A DNA stretch of 22,831 nucleotides. It comes from a virus. Each line of letters starts with the position of its first letter. The stretch's first letter is position 1. A program made the position numbers and the translations under genes. This document shows, piece after piece, positions 14,970-22,831 of the stretch. Location of the stretch: the IMG/VR virus record IMGVR_UViG_3300020446_000086, positions 1 to 22,831 of that record; one strand, 5' to 3'. The notes beneath the pieces were generated by a model. That model did not search any database. It was given only the letters and a program-made list of their open reading frames with translations, and had not been told where the DNA came from.

Positions 14970-17900
14970 ATGGACACACAAAACTCATTTAGTACGATAA
15001 TTAAACAGTTTACTCAGATGAACGCTAATACGATAGAAACTTTCGACCGTATTAATAAGGCGATAACATCTAGTGATGATGCTCTTACAGTTTCTGTAGA
15101 CCTTTTTGGTACTCCAGACGATGATGGAAATACGACTATAAAAACATATCAAATTCCATCATTTGGTTTTTTAGATAGAGAAATAAAAAGATTAGAAAAT
15201 AATCTTAAAGCTCTTTCTGGAGTCGGTACAGCAGACACTACTATAAAATTATCAGACGGGAGTTTTAAAAGATTAATTACTAAAAAATTAAAAACACCGG
15301 CAAACGATTTAACATCGCTACCGATGCCTACAACATTCGAAACAACTGATAATGACTTTTTTGAAGACTTTTTAAACCCATTATTGACAGTTAAATTTGA
15401 TGTTAGCGGTCAAATAGCTTCGGATACTGAAAGGGTTCTTGTTAAAAGAATAATATTTCCATCAAATGATGATTTTGCAAAAAGCTATTTTGAAGATAAC
15501 TATCTCAATGCTGATCAGTTAGACTATAATAATGTCTTAAAAAGTATTATTGTAGATTCTGTTAATGTAACTATCGATGAGCAAATAAGAGACCTTCCAT
15601 TTAAGGCTATTCAATATTACGGAGGGTTTGATGTTACGGGTGTTGAAAATGTTGAAAAAACATTTGTTGTTGACGGTGAAGACAAGGTTAAAGTCGTTAA
15701 ATTATATACTGTTAATAAATTAACATATAATAATAGTCAAAGAGAATTAAAAGAAACGGAAGTATTAGCAGTTGGAGACCAATTAATGGTAAATAGTGGT
15801 AATAATTCTACAAGGTTTGAAATAGAAAATATTTATGCAGGAACAGGACAACTTCAATTAAAACTTATTGAAGGGTTTGATGTTATTCAAGTAGGGGCAG
15901 ATCAATTAAAAATATATAAAGCTTTAGAAGATCAGGTTTCTTTAAGTATTAATGTTGGTTTTGATGAGAGACAGATTGTTTTCTTTAAATCAATAGACCC
16001 AAGTTCAAAAATAATTGCAGAAAATTGGTCACCTGGTGTTGGTTTCTTTTCTAATAACTTAGAAATTACAAGACCTTCTGGGGAAACAGAAAATTTATCT
16101 TCTTTTTATAAAAACAGTGTTGCAGACTTTGGTCAATTTATTAAATCATTAAAGGATGATTTTATTCCACCAATTACAGTAGGAATTAAACCACCTCCAC
16201 CAGAAATAAGCGCAGATAACTTTAAGGTTGTACAGATAAATAATCACCTTACAGATAATGATGCTTTTGAAAATATTAAAAATCTTTCTAATGACAAAAT
16301 TAATGTTTTAGAGAGTATAAAGAAATTAGATGAAACAATTGTTTCAAAAAGAAGTGAGATTGCTACTAAAAAATATACGTCAGATGTTCAAAAAAATACT
16401 GACAAAAATAACCTAGCATCTCTTGTTGAAAAAAGAAGTAGCGAGGCAAAACTCTACTCTTCTATCGTAAATCAAATTAAGAGTATTAATTCAGATCAAA
16501 ATATAACTGAAATTAAACCTAAATTTAGAGTAAGAGGTTTTTGGAAAGTTCCAGCACCTATCGATAGTGAAGATACATTGCCACAAGAAATAATCAAATT
16601 TAAGTTACAATATAGATATGTTTCTGTAACCGGAAAAGCATCTAATGTTGAACAAATACCAGTTGAGTTTAAAGAGGGTGGTAAAAAGAAAAAAACCACT
16701 GCAAGTTTTTCTAATTGGGTTGGTCTAGAAACACCAACAAGAGAAAGAAAACAGGACCCTATAACTGGAAAATATTATTGGGTTACAGAATCAATAGAAG
16801 ACGGTCAATCAATTAATTTTAATCAATTAGACCTTCCTATTAATCTTGGAGAAAATGTTGAAATTAGACTTAAGGCCATTTCAGAAGCAGGATATCCTGC
16901 AAATGCTATGGAATCAGAGTGGAGCGATCCAATTAAAATAAACTTCCCTGACGGTCTTTTGAATACAAGTAATGTTATTAGTCTTGTAGAAGAAAATGCT
17001 AAAGAAACTACTTATGTGCAGCTTGTTGATGAATTAGATTCTAAAGGGCTATACACACATATTAGTGATAGTTTTATTGCAAATGAAAAATATTATTCTC
17101 ATGGTTCAACAAACATTGCCTCAGGTTTTTTAACTGAAGAACAAACACCTATTAGTCTTTTTGACAAATTAATAAGTTTGCAACAAACAATAGAGGCTCT
17201 TAAAGAACAGATAGAAAATGCAGAAGGAGAACTATTGGTAACAGTTGTTGATGATGAAGGAAAAACTATAGAAATTCAGAAAAACACAACAAATTCTATT
17301 TTTGCAGGATATTATACAGATGAGGTTGCAGATTTAAACATTAAGAAAGGACATATTGTCACAAAAACATATAAGCTTCTTTTAGAAAATACAAAAGCGA
17401 CAGAATTAGAATTAGTAGCAAGAATGGTTGGTAATAGAGAAGAGGCGGTATATCCATCTTCAAGCACTGGAGCTGAAGTGTTACATCAATTGGGAACACA
17501 TGACTACACGACGGGTTCTAATATAAATCTGGCTCCAAGAATAGAAAATGACACATATTATACAGTAGAAGGAAAATATGATTTAGTTCCTATTCAATAT
17601 CAAAATATGTCTGAAGATGAAAATCAACTATTTACATTTAATAGTTTTTCTCCATATCAATCTGCTCAAAGAAAAGGGCAATGGATATACAGTAGATATA
17701 TGGACGTCGCTGGAGAAAAGCCACTATATGGAAATGCTCCTCCCCTTTATCTGTCACAAATTTATTTTAACCCTAATGCTACTCCACCTGTAGAATTAGG
17801 AGCAGATGGTTTCGAATGGCAAGGATCTTTTCCAACAGGACTAACCGCTGGAAACACAAACACCGACTTTATCTGGGATGGAAATACAATAACCCCAGGA

Positions 17901-18605
17901 GTTGTTGCTACCGGAGATGTACCAACTGTAAACGGTGGGTATGATAACCTTTTAATGTATCATATAGACCATCCTATAATTCAAGAATACATCGCTTCAG
18001 GTAGTACTGCCGGTGTTAATGTTAACGAGGCTAGAATGCCGAAATGGAGCTCTTTATTTTCTCAAAACATAAATGGAGAATTACAAACTGCTTATGGGTA
18101 TGATGAAAATGCGTTAAACCCCTATGCAGACCCACCATTAACAGGAAGGGGTTTTAAAATGTCATTTGAAGAAAATGATCAGTATTTATTAGGTGGTAGA
18201 TCTGTTGGTGCATTTTTATTCTTAAACCCTGTTAGCATAGGTTCGCTTGTTGTTGATGGTGATAATAAATTTGGAAGAAAAAGAATAGGACCTTTAGATA
18301 CTAAACAGGTAAACTCAAAAGTACCTAAGTCTCCAAATTTGTCTGTAGATATTGTATTTCAATATAGAATGACCGACTATTTTGGTGTTAAAGCAACAGG
18401 AGCCGTTGATTCTTTCCCTGGAAGAGTAGCTGGTAGAAATAATAATCAAATTTCTAATTTGACATATTCTAAAAAAATAGGGTTAGATATTTTTGATTCA
18501 AATGACAATCAATTTTCTTTTGATTTAAGGGTTTTTGCTAAATATAAACCTATAGGTCTAAACTTAAATAACACTGGAAAAGTACAACTTACTCAGTCAA
18601 CATAG
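14970..18605 (+). CDS. Very large multidomain structural protein with coiled coils and a fibronectin-III-like domain
   Basis: A 1211-residue protein starting 6 nt after its neighbour. Residues about 1-400 form beta-rich domains. A Pro hinge (GIKPPPPEIS, near residue 410) precedes a long coiled coil (about 430-507, INVLESIKKLDETIVSKRSEI). A fibronectin-III/Ig-like domain lies at about 515-660 (FRVRGFWKVPAP, IKFKLQYRYVS, VEIRLKAISEAGYP, SEWSDPIKINF). A second coiled coil is at about 728-755 (LISLQQTIEALKEQIENAEGELL). Thereafter it is Gly/Asn/Tyr-rich beta structure to the end. This looks like a host-facing tail component (outer baseplate, fibre, or fibre connector). No enzymatic motif is seen. 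Confidence 0.65.
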   Translation: MDTQNSFSTIIKQFTQMNANTIETFDRINKAITSSDDALTVSVDLFGTPDDDGNTTIKTYQIPSFGFLDREIKRLENNLKALSGVGTADTTIKLSDGSFKRLITKKLKTPANDLTSLPMPTTFETTDNDFFEDFLNPLLTVKFDVSGQIASDTERVLVKRIIFPSNDDFAKSYFEDNYLNADQLDYNNVLKSIIVDSVNVTIDEQIRDLPFKAIQYYGGFDVTGVENVEKTFVVDGEDKVKVVKLYTVNKLTYNNSQRELKETEVLAVGDQLMVNSGNNSTRFEIENIYAGTGQLQLKLIEGFDVIQVGADQLKIYKALEDQVSLSINVGFDERQIVFFKSIDPSSKIIAENWSPGVGFFSNNLEITRPSGETENLSSFYKNSVADFGQFIKSLKDDFIPPITVGIKPPPPEISADNFKVVQINNHLTDNDAFENIKNLSNDKINVLESIKKLDETIVSKRSEIATKKYTSDVQKNTDKNNLASLVEKRSSEAKLYSSIVNQIKSINSDQNITEIKPKFRVRGFWKVPAPIDSEDTLPQEIIKFKLQYRYVSVTGKASNVEQIPVEFKEGGKKKKTTASFSNWVGLETPTRERKQDPITGKYYWVTESIEDGQSINFNQLDLPINLGENVEIRLKAISEAGYPANAMESEWSDPIKINFPDGLLNTSNVISLVEENAKETTYVQLVDELDSKGLYTHISDSFIANEKYYSHGSTNIASGFLTEEQTPISLFDKLISLQQTIEALKEQIENAEGELLVTVVDDEGKTIEIQKNTTNSIFAGYYTDEVADLNIKKGHIVTKTYKLLLENTKATELELVARMVGNREEAVYPSSSTGAEVLHQLGTHDYTTGSNINLAPRIENDTYYTVEGKYDLVPIQYQNMSEDENQLFTFNSFSPYQSAQRKGQWIYSRYMDVAGEKPLYGNAPPLYLSQIYFNPNATPPVELGADGFEWQGSFPTGLTAGNTNTDFIWDGNTITPGVVATGDVPTVNGGYDNLLMYHIDHPIIQEYIASGSTAGVNVNEARMPKWSSLFSQNINGELQTAYGYDENALNPYADPPLTGRGFKMSFEENDQYLLGGRSVGAFLFLNPVSIGSLVVDGDNKFGRKRIGPLDTKQVNSKVPKSPNLSVDIVFQYRMTDYFGVKATGAVDSFPGRVAGRNNNQISNLTYSKKIGLDIFDSNDNQFSFDLRVFAKYKPIGLNLNNTGKVQLTQST

Positions 18606-18660
18606 TGGCCTATTAATCGTGATATATAATCATAAGCGATTATAAAATAAATACGAAAGA
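18606..18660 (+). promoter_or_regulatory. 55-nt intergenic region with late-promoter-like motifs
   Basis: GATATATAA at 18621-18629 is the third exact copy of the motif found at 3302 and 4554, 31 nt before the ATG at 18661. AATAAATA (18646-18653), fitting the NATAAATA form reported for T4-like late promoters of marine phages, lies 7 nt before that ATG. Either could be used. No Shine-Dalgarno sequence is visible. Confidence 0.4.
18614..18642. repeat. Nested inverted repeat TAATCG/CGATTA enclosing GATATATAA
   Basis: TAATCG (18614-18619) pairs exactly with CGATTA (18637-18642), and inside it TGAT (18620-18623) pairs with ATCA (18629-18632). The promoter-like motif is in the middle. The stem is AT-rich and there is no following T-run, so an intrinsic terminator is unlikely. 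An operator or cruciform is possible. Confidence 0.3.
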
Positions 18661-21600
18661 ATGGCTAAGAGTATTAGAACAGATATTGAAAATAATGGCA
18701 AGGTAGACAATCTATCTCGGCCTCTTTTAAGAACAAATCCTAAGTTAACAACAAATGTAAAATTGGTTATTGCAAATGATGGTTTGTTTTTAGAAAGTTT
18801 CAATGCAGACCCAAAACTTGCAGGAGCAGCTTATAAAAAATTTAGAGTAAAACCAAAAGGAGAATATTCTTATGATGTTGCTAAGTTTTGGAATAGTAGT
18901 AAAACTCCAGTAGACCTTTTGTATAAAGTTAAGCGAGATTTTTCTGATTTTTCAATATTAGATACTTATGATAAACAAATAGAAGAAACCTATTCTTATG
19001 GTACTTCTACAAATTACTCTAAACTTTATAGTGAAGATATTAAAATTTTAGCACCTATATGGTTAGATAAAAATATTCCAGGAAAGTTTCTTATTTATAG
19101 AATTAATGAAGCTAAGCCGTCGTTAAATTACGAAAATACTAATAGCTTAGAAAGAATAAATGAAGACCTTTCTAACGCAACACTTATAAAAACATTCGAT
19201 CTTTCAAAAGATTCTGATATTGGTAAATACTTAAGGAATCATGTAGAAAATGAAAATTTTCCAACATCACCAATTAAAATGTCATTTGAAAGGTCAGAAA
19301 AAACTATTTATAACGGGATAGACCTTATAAAAGGAGGGTTTACTTCCAAAGGAGAGTTCCAATACAATGATACTGTTAAGGTAGATAAGCCTTTAATAGA
19401 ATATAATGACTTTGTAACTGACGGTTTTTTCAGAAATAATACAGCATGTGCTAATCTCATAAATTTAGAATTCATGTTTAATGATGATGAGTCGGAAGAG
19501 TTCACAGTCAATAGGTATTTTGGTATATTTGTAGATGAGCACCGGGTTGGAAGTGGAAATGTCACCAGAATAGGCGGTGATAAACTTATATTTTCGAATA
19601 TTGAACATGAGTTTGATAACCTTTCCCAAGATTGGATGGCTCTTCCTTTTTCTAAATTTTTTAAAGAAAAACCTATTTTAGGATGGGTTAAAAGTAGTGA
19701 AAAATACCATAATGTTAAAAATGGTAGAAGCTGGATAGAAGAACAATATGAGACTAAAATAGACTTAAACAATTCTGAACCTGGTAAATTTTTAGATAAA
19801 ATTTTAAATGGTTCTACAATAGATGCTACACCTAACCCTAATCACGAACCCGATTATTTAAAAATAGAAGTCACAGATGTCCCTAACAATAACGCAAGCG
19901 TCGTTATTGCTAATCTTAAAAAACAAAGATTTACAATTCAGGTTGTTGAGGTAGGGACTACAGGAGCTGCCAACCAAATAACAGACGACGCTGGTGTTGT
20001 ATTATCTTGGACTTCACAAAATACGGAAGAAGCAACTTTAGACGAAATAGTTAATCAATGGCCAACAACTGGTACATTTGCAAAATATTCACCCTATGTA
20101 AATGAAAGAAACGGAAAATGGGTTTTAGAAGCTATAGAGAATGAGGTTAATATGGAGCAAAGTCACACTTTTACAGAAAGTAATGCTGGAAATAATCTTA
20201 TAAAAATAAAACATACCGTTAAGCCTGTTGAGGTTAATGCTTCAACTTTTTTTGCGGATGACACTTTGCAAAGAGGTAGGGTAGATGGAAAAAGATTTTC
20301 AAACCAGGGTGACTTAAAAAATATAGCATTCGCCCTTTCTGAGGTTATTAGATTAAATACAAGATTTGATGTTTTATTGAAAGATGCTGTAATATATTTA
20401 AAATCGCCTATAAACGGTTTTAATAGATGTATCGCTGGTTTTTTTACACAAATATCTAATAACTCTTTCATAGATTTTGGAGATAGTGCAGATACTCAAA
20501 ACAGTTTAGAAATATCTTCTGCTTTTTTAAGTCAATACAATTCTTATAAATTTAATGGAGGAAGTAATGCTAATCAATCTCTATATATACCAGCGGATGA
20601 GGCTGATGAATTTAATGTAGGAGACTATTTATTAGATATTAAAAATAGATTTAATAAAATAATATACATAGCTGAAGATGCTAGAACGATAAACACTGAA
20701 TTTAAGAAAATAATTCTAGAAAGAAAAAATGATGGTTTATCAGGTGTTTTAGGAATATATGAAGATTTTAGAACAACTTGGGGTTATTTCGACGCATACG
20801 ATATTTACGATCTTAATTTTGATTTTTATGATGATTCTAATTCTAATATAAAAGAACTTTATTATGAAAGTTTAAAAGAAGACCCTGCAACAGGGGCTAA
20901 TATTTATGGTTATTGGTATCCAGGTGCTAACACTGCACCTAAACAGGCATATAATGACATGGAGTCTTTAGAAACCAAGGAAATAGAATATTTTGCTAAT
21001 TTAGTACCTCTCTTAAAAAATGAGAGACAAGATTTAGTATTTGATATAGGTAATTTACCGCTTAATGCTTCTCCTAATTTAGTTTCTAAAAAGAGAAGAG
21101 AAATCATAGCTTCAGAATTTGAAAGACTAGAAGAAAATAATACTACACAATTTTCTACAGTTTCTAGAGTTGTTCCTTTTATTAATAAATGGTGTCTTAA
21201 AGATTCTACAAATGTTAGACAAAACCCATACTATATGAATGTTAGTGAGGTTTTTGGAGATACTAATTTTTCACCAGATTTTAATAAAGAAGAAAGAGAA
21301 CCTTTAGCAATGACCCATGAATGGTTTTATATGGATAAACTTCCTGGATATTTTGTTGATAAATCAAGGTTAAATAGTGTTTTTAGCTATGTTAACCCAT
21401 CAAAAGACTGTCAAATAGACCTTAATGATTTTTATAGTATAGACCATGATTATTTTAAATCTTACTTTTTATCTTATGGTTTAGAAAGTAACCATCCCTC
21501 GAAGGCACAGTGGGGAGATACTGATTTAGTAAAAAAATATTCTTTTTTGACAGGAGGTGATAAACAAAAATTTAGCGAGACTATATTTAACGGTATGAAG

Positions 21601-22831
21601 TTTACCTTTAAAAATAGAAAAAAACAAATAAAAGAGGTTACAAAAGAATTTGTTCCTTCTTCAGATTTTAATAATTATAGATTTTCTACGGTTTTAAAAA
21701 CAAAATTCGATCCTAGTTTTTCAAATGAAGTTAATTTAACAGTTGTTCAAAATAAAAAATTCAAATATATTGTTTTTTATGTTGAACTTATTTTATCAGA
21801 TGATAACTTTGATTGGTTAAATAGAAAAATGCTTTATGAATTAGACCATAAATTACAATATGACCCCTCAACAGGAGATAGCACCTATGCTGATATACCT
21901 CTATCGGGGGCATTAGACCTAAGTTCTATAAGTTTACCTTCATCTCCTAATGGTTTTACAGTTATTAACGGAGTTACACATGCAAATGGAACTACACCTT
22001 TATATACGGGTCAGCTTTTAAAAGATCCGGAAAGCGGTGATTTTGGAATTATAAGTGCTATAATAGCAGGTACAGAATACTATTTACAGGTTTCTAATGT
22101 TATTAACGATTCTACATTTGAAGTCAGGGGAGGTTTACTTAACCCCTTTACTGGTGGTTATCAATCACCTGCTGCCTTTACATTAAACGAAATATTAACG
22201 GCTAATTATTCATATTCTGGTGGTGGAGTATTTGCACATTCTTCTCTTTTAAACAGGCTATGTATAAGAAACATATCTGAAAGGGTAAATCTTACAGACA
22301 AGGTTGATTACGTAACAGTAGAAGATGATGGAACACTTAAAAACGATAAATTTGTAATGAGAATAGATAATGGCGTTGAAGTTATTAAAGAGGCTTCTTT
22401 AACAGTGAATGTAGACACTGAAAAACCAAAAGCGTTCGGTTTATCTAATAAGGTGATAGGTTACAAAATAAACAAGAGAGAAGAGTCTTATTTTTCTATA
22501 ATGAATAGGCAAAATGGTGAATACACAGTTGATATGCGACCTGTAATTACTTTTAGAGAATTATTTTCTTGTCAAAAATTAGAACCTGATTCTGGTTGGG
22601 GAGGTGTATATCAAACACCTACAGACTCCTTTGATTATAATAACCCTATTGAAGAAGAAATTGCAACTGCTATTTATAAAAAATTAAATTATTGTAGAAC
22701 TCAATTTAATTTAGGTAGAGTTTTTGAAGACCCTTATTGTCCTTCCGATAGTAAGTGGGGAATTATTAAAAATCACTTTTTTCATAAGGTAAATGAAGTA
22801 GACACTGAGGGTGTTATTAGACTATCCGAGC
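18661..22831 (+). CDS. Giant phage structural protein, 3' end beyond window
   Basis: The frame starts at 18661 (MAKSIRTDIENNGK) and stays open through 1390 codons to the last base, so the gene is truncated by the right edge. The N terminus (SRPLLRTNPKLTTNVKLVIANDGLFLESF) resembles the start of very large virion proteins common in large marine and gut myoviruses, where a TNPKLTxNVKL-like string is a recurrent signature. That is recognition from memory, not a search. The rest is rich in Asn, Asp, Phe and Tyr, has many short beta strands, and shows no catalytic motif, signal peptide or transmembrane helix. It likely forms part of the outer tail or a fibre network. It has its own promoter-like region. 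Confidence 0.75.
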   Translation, partial: MAKSIRTDIENNGKVDNLSRPLLRTNPKLTTNVKLVIANDGLFLESFNADPKLAGAAYKKFRVKPKGEYSYDVAKFWNSSKTPVDLLYKVKRDFSDFSILDTYDKQIEETYSYGTSTNYSKLYSEDIKILAPIWLDKNIPGKFLIYRINEAKPSLNYENTNSLERINEDLSNATLIKTFDLSKDSDIGKYLRNHVENENFPTSPIKMSFERSEKTIYNGIDLIKGGFTSKGEFQYNDTVKVDKPLIEYNDFVTDGFFRNNTACANLINLEFMFNDDESEEFTVNRYFGIFVDEHRVGSGNVTRIGGDKLIFSNIEHEFDNLSQDWMALPFSKFFKEKPILGWVKSSEKYHNVKNGRSWIEEQYETKIDLNNSEPGKFLDKILNGSTIDATPNPNHEPDYLKIEVTDVPNNNASVVIANLKKQRFTIQVVEVGTTGAANQITDDAGVVLSWTSQNTEEATLDEIVNQWPTTGTFAKYSPYVNERNGKWVLEAIENEVNMEQSHTFTESNAGNNLIKIKHTVKPVEVNASTFFADDTLQRGRVDGKRFSNQGDLKNIAFALSEVIRLNTRFDVLLKDAVIYLKSPINGFNRCIAGFFTQISNNSFIDFGDSADTQNSLEISSAFLSQYNSYKFNGGSNANQSLYIPADEADEFNVGDYLLDIKNRFNKIIYIAEDARTINTEFKKIILERKNDGLSGVLGIYEDFRTTWGYFDAYDIYDLNFDFYDDSNSNIKELYYESLKEDPATGANIYGYWYPGANTAPKQAYNDMESLETKEIEYFANLVPLLKNERQDLVFDIGNLPLNASPNLVSKKRREIIASEFERLEENNTTQFSTVSRVVPFINKWCLKDSTNVRQNPYYMNVSEVFGDTNFSPDFNKEEREPLAMTHEWFYMDKLPGYFVDKSRLNSVFSYVNPSKDCQIDLNDFYSIDHDYFKSYFLSYGLESNHPSKAQWGDTDLVKKYSFLTGGDKQKFSETIFNGMKFTFKNRKKQIKEVTKEFVPSSDFNNYRFSTVLKTKFDPSFSNEVNLTVVQNKKFKYIVFYVELILSDDNFDWLNRKMLYELDHKLQYDPSTGDSTYADIPLSGALDLSSISLPSSPNGFTVINGVTHANGTTPLYTGQLLKDPESGDFGIISAIIAGTEYYLQVSNVINDSTFEVRGGLLNPFTGGYQSPAAFTLNEILTANYSYSGGGVFAHSSLLNRLCIRNISERVNLTDKVDYVTVEDDGTLKNDKFVMRIDNGVEVIKEASLTVNVDTEKPKAFGLSNKVIGYKINKREESYFSIMNRQNGEYTVDMRPVITFRELFSCQKLEPDSGWGGVYQTPTDSFDYNNPIEEEIATAIYKKLNYCRTQFNLGRVFEDPYCPSDSKWGIIKNHFFHKVNEVDTEGVIRLSE

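Noticed and set aside
19308-19772. 154-codon open frame on the minus strand within the giant 3' gene
   Set aside because: The + strand frame through here is open for at least 1390 codons. The antisense product has no recognisable domain and a shadow-like composition.
1-22831. tRNA, CRISPR array, integrase or attachment site, insertion sequence
   Set aside because: I found no cloverleaf-like arms with CCA-type ends, no regularly spaced direct repeats with unique spacers, and no recombinase or transposase motifs in any translated frame.

Overview
This window is a strongly AT-rich block of tail and baseplate genes from a contractile-tailed (myovirus) phage distantly related to T4. All supported genes lie on the + strand and are packed almost end to end. 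Gaps are 1-18 nt or 1-nt overlaps, except for three longer ones: 96 nt at 3240-3335, 44 nt at 4539-4582 and 55 nt at 18606-18660. The assignment rests on a gp25-like and a gp6/baseplate-J-like protein side by side, an OB-fold gp5-like hub protein, a gp13-like neck protein, a protein with a gpI/gp7-like segment, and several very large beta-rich structural proteins. I see no tRNA, CRISPR array, integrase, transposase or rRNA.

Layout. 3-797 is the 3' part of a Pro/Ala-rich repeat protein that is cut by the left edge. 800-946 is a 48-residue mini-gene. 961-1656 is an OB-fold hub protein and 1659-3239 a structural protein of unknown role. 3336-4538 and 4583-5899 form a non-structural pair: a four-domain ribosomal-protein-S1-like protein and an amidoligase-like enzyme with a Cys-led beta-helix-like tail. 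5901-6752 is a neck protein, 6771-7127 gp25-like, 7146-8999 gp6-like, 8999-9286 a small basic protein, and 9286-12459 a wedge protein with gpI/gp7 and PKD-like parts. After these come three structural proteins (12472-13023, 13041-14963, 14970-18605) and a very large one (18661 to the right edge, at least 1390 codons).

Most genes lack a recognisable Shine-Dalgarno sequence. Several starts follow an A-rich leader (A6-T-A4-5 directly before ATG). SD-poor, adenine-rich starts are typical of Bacteroidota and their phages, so a marine or freshwater Bacteroidota host is a reasonable inference, though extreme AT-richness alone could produce the same look. The three longer gaps each carry the octanucleotide-plus motif GATATATAA 20-31 nt before the next start. 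One copy extends into an exact T4-type late-promoter box TATAAATA. This suggests separate late transcription starts for the S1-like gene, the amidoligase gene and the giant 3' gene.

The structural genes would build the hub (gp5-like), wedge (gp25, gp6, gp7-like), neck, and outer baseplate or fibre parts. The S1-like protein and the amidoligase do not fit this assembly line. They are the best candidates for something new: one could steer translation of A-rich, SD-less phage messages, and the other could ligate or modify a peptide, perhaps on a virion or host protein. Both roles are inference from family membership.
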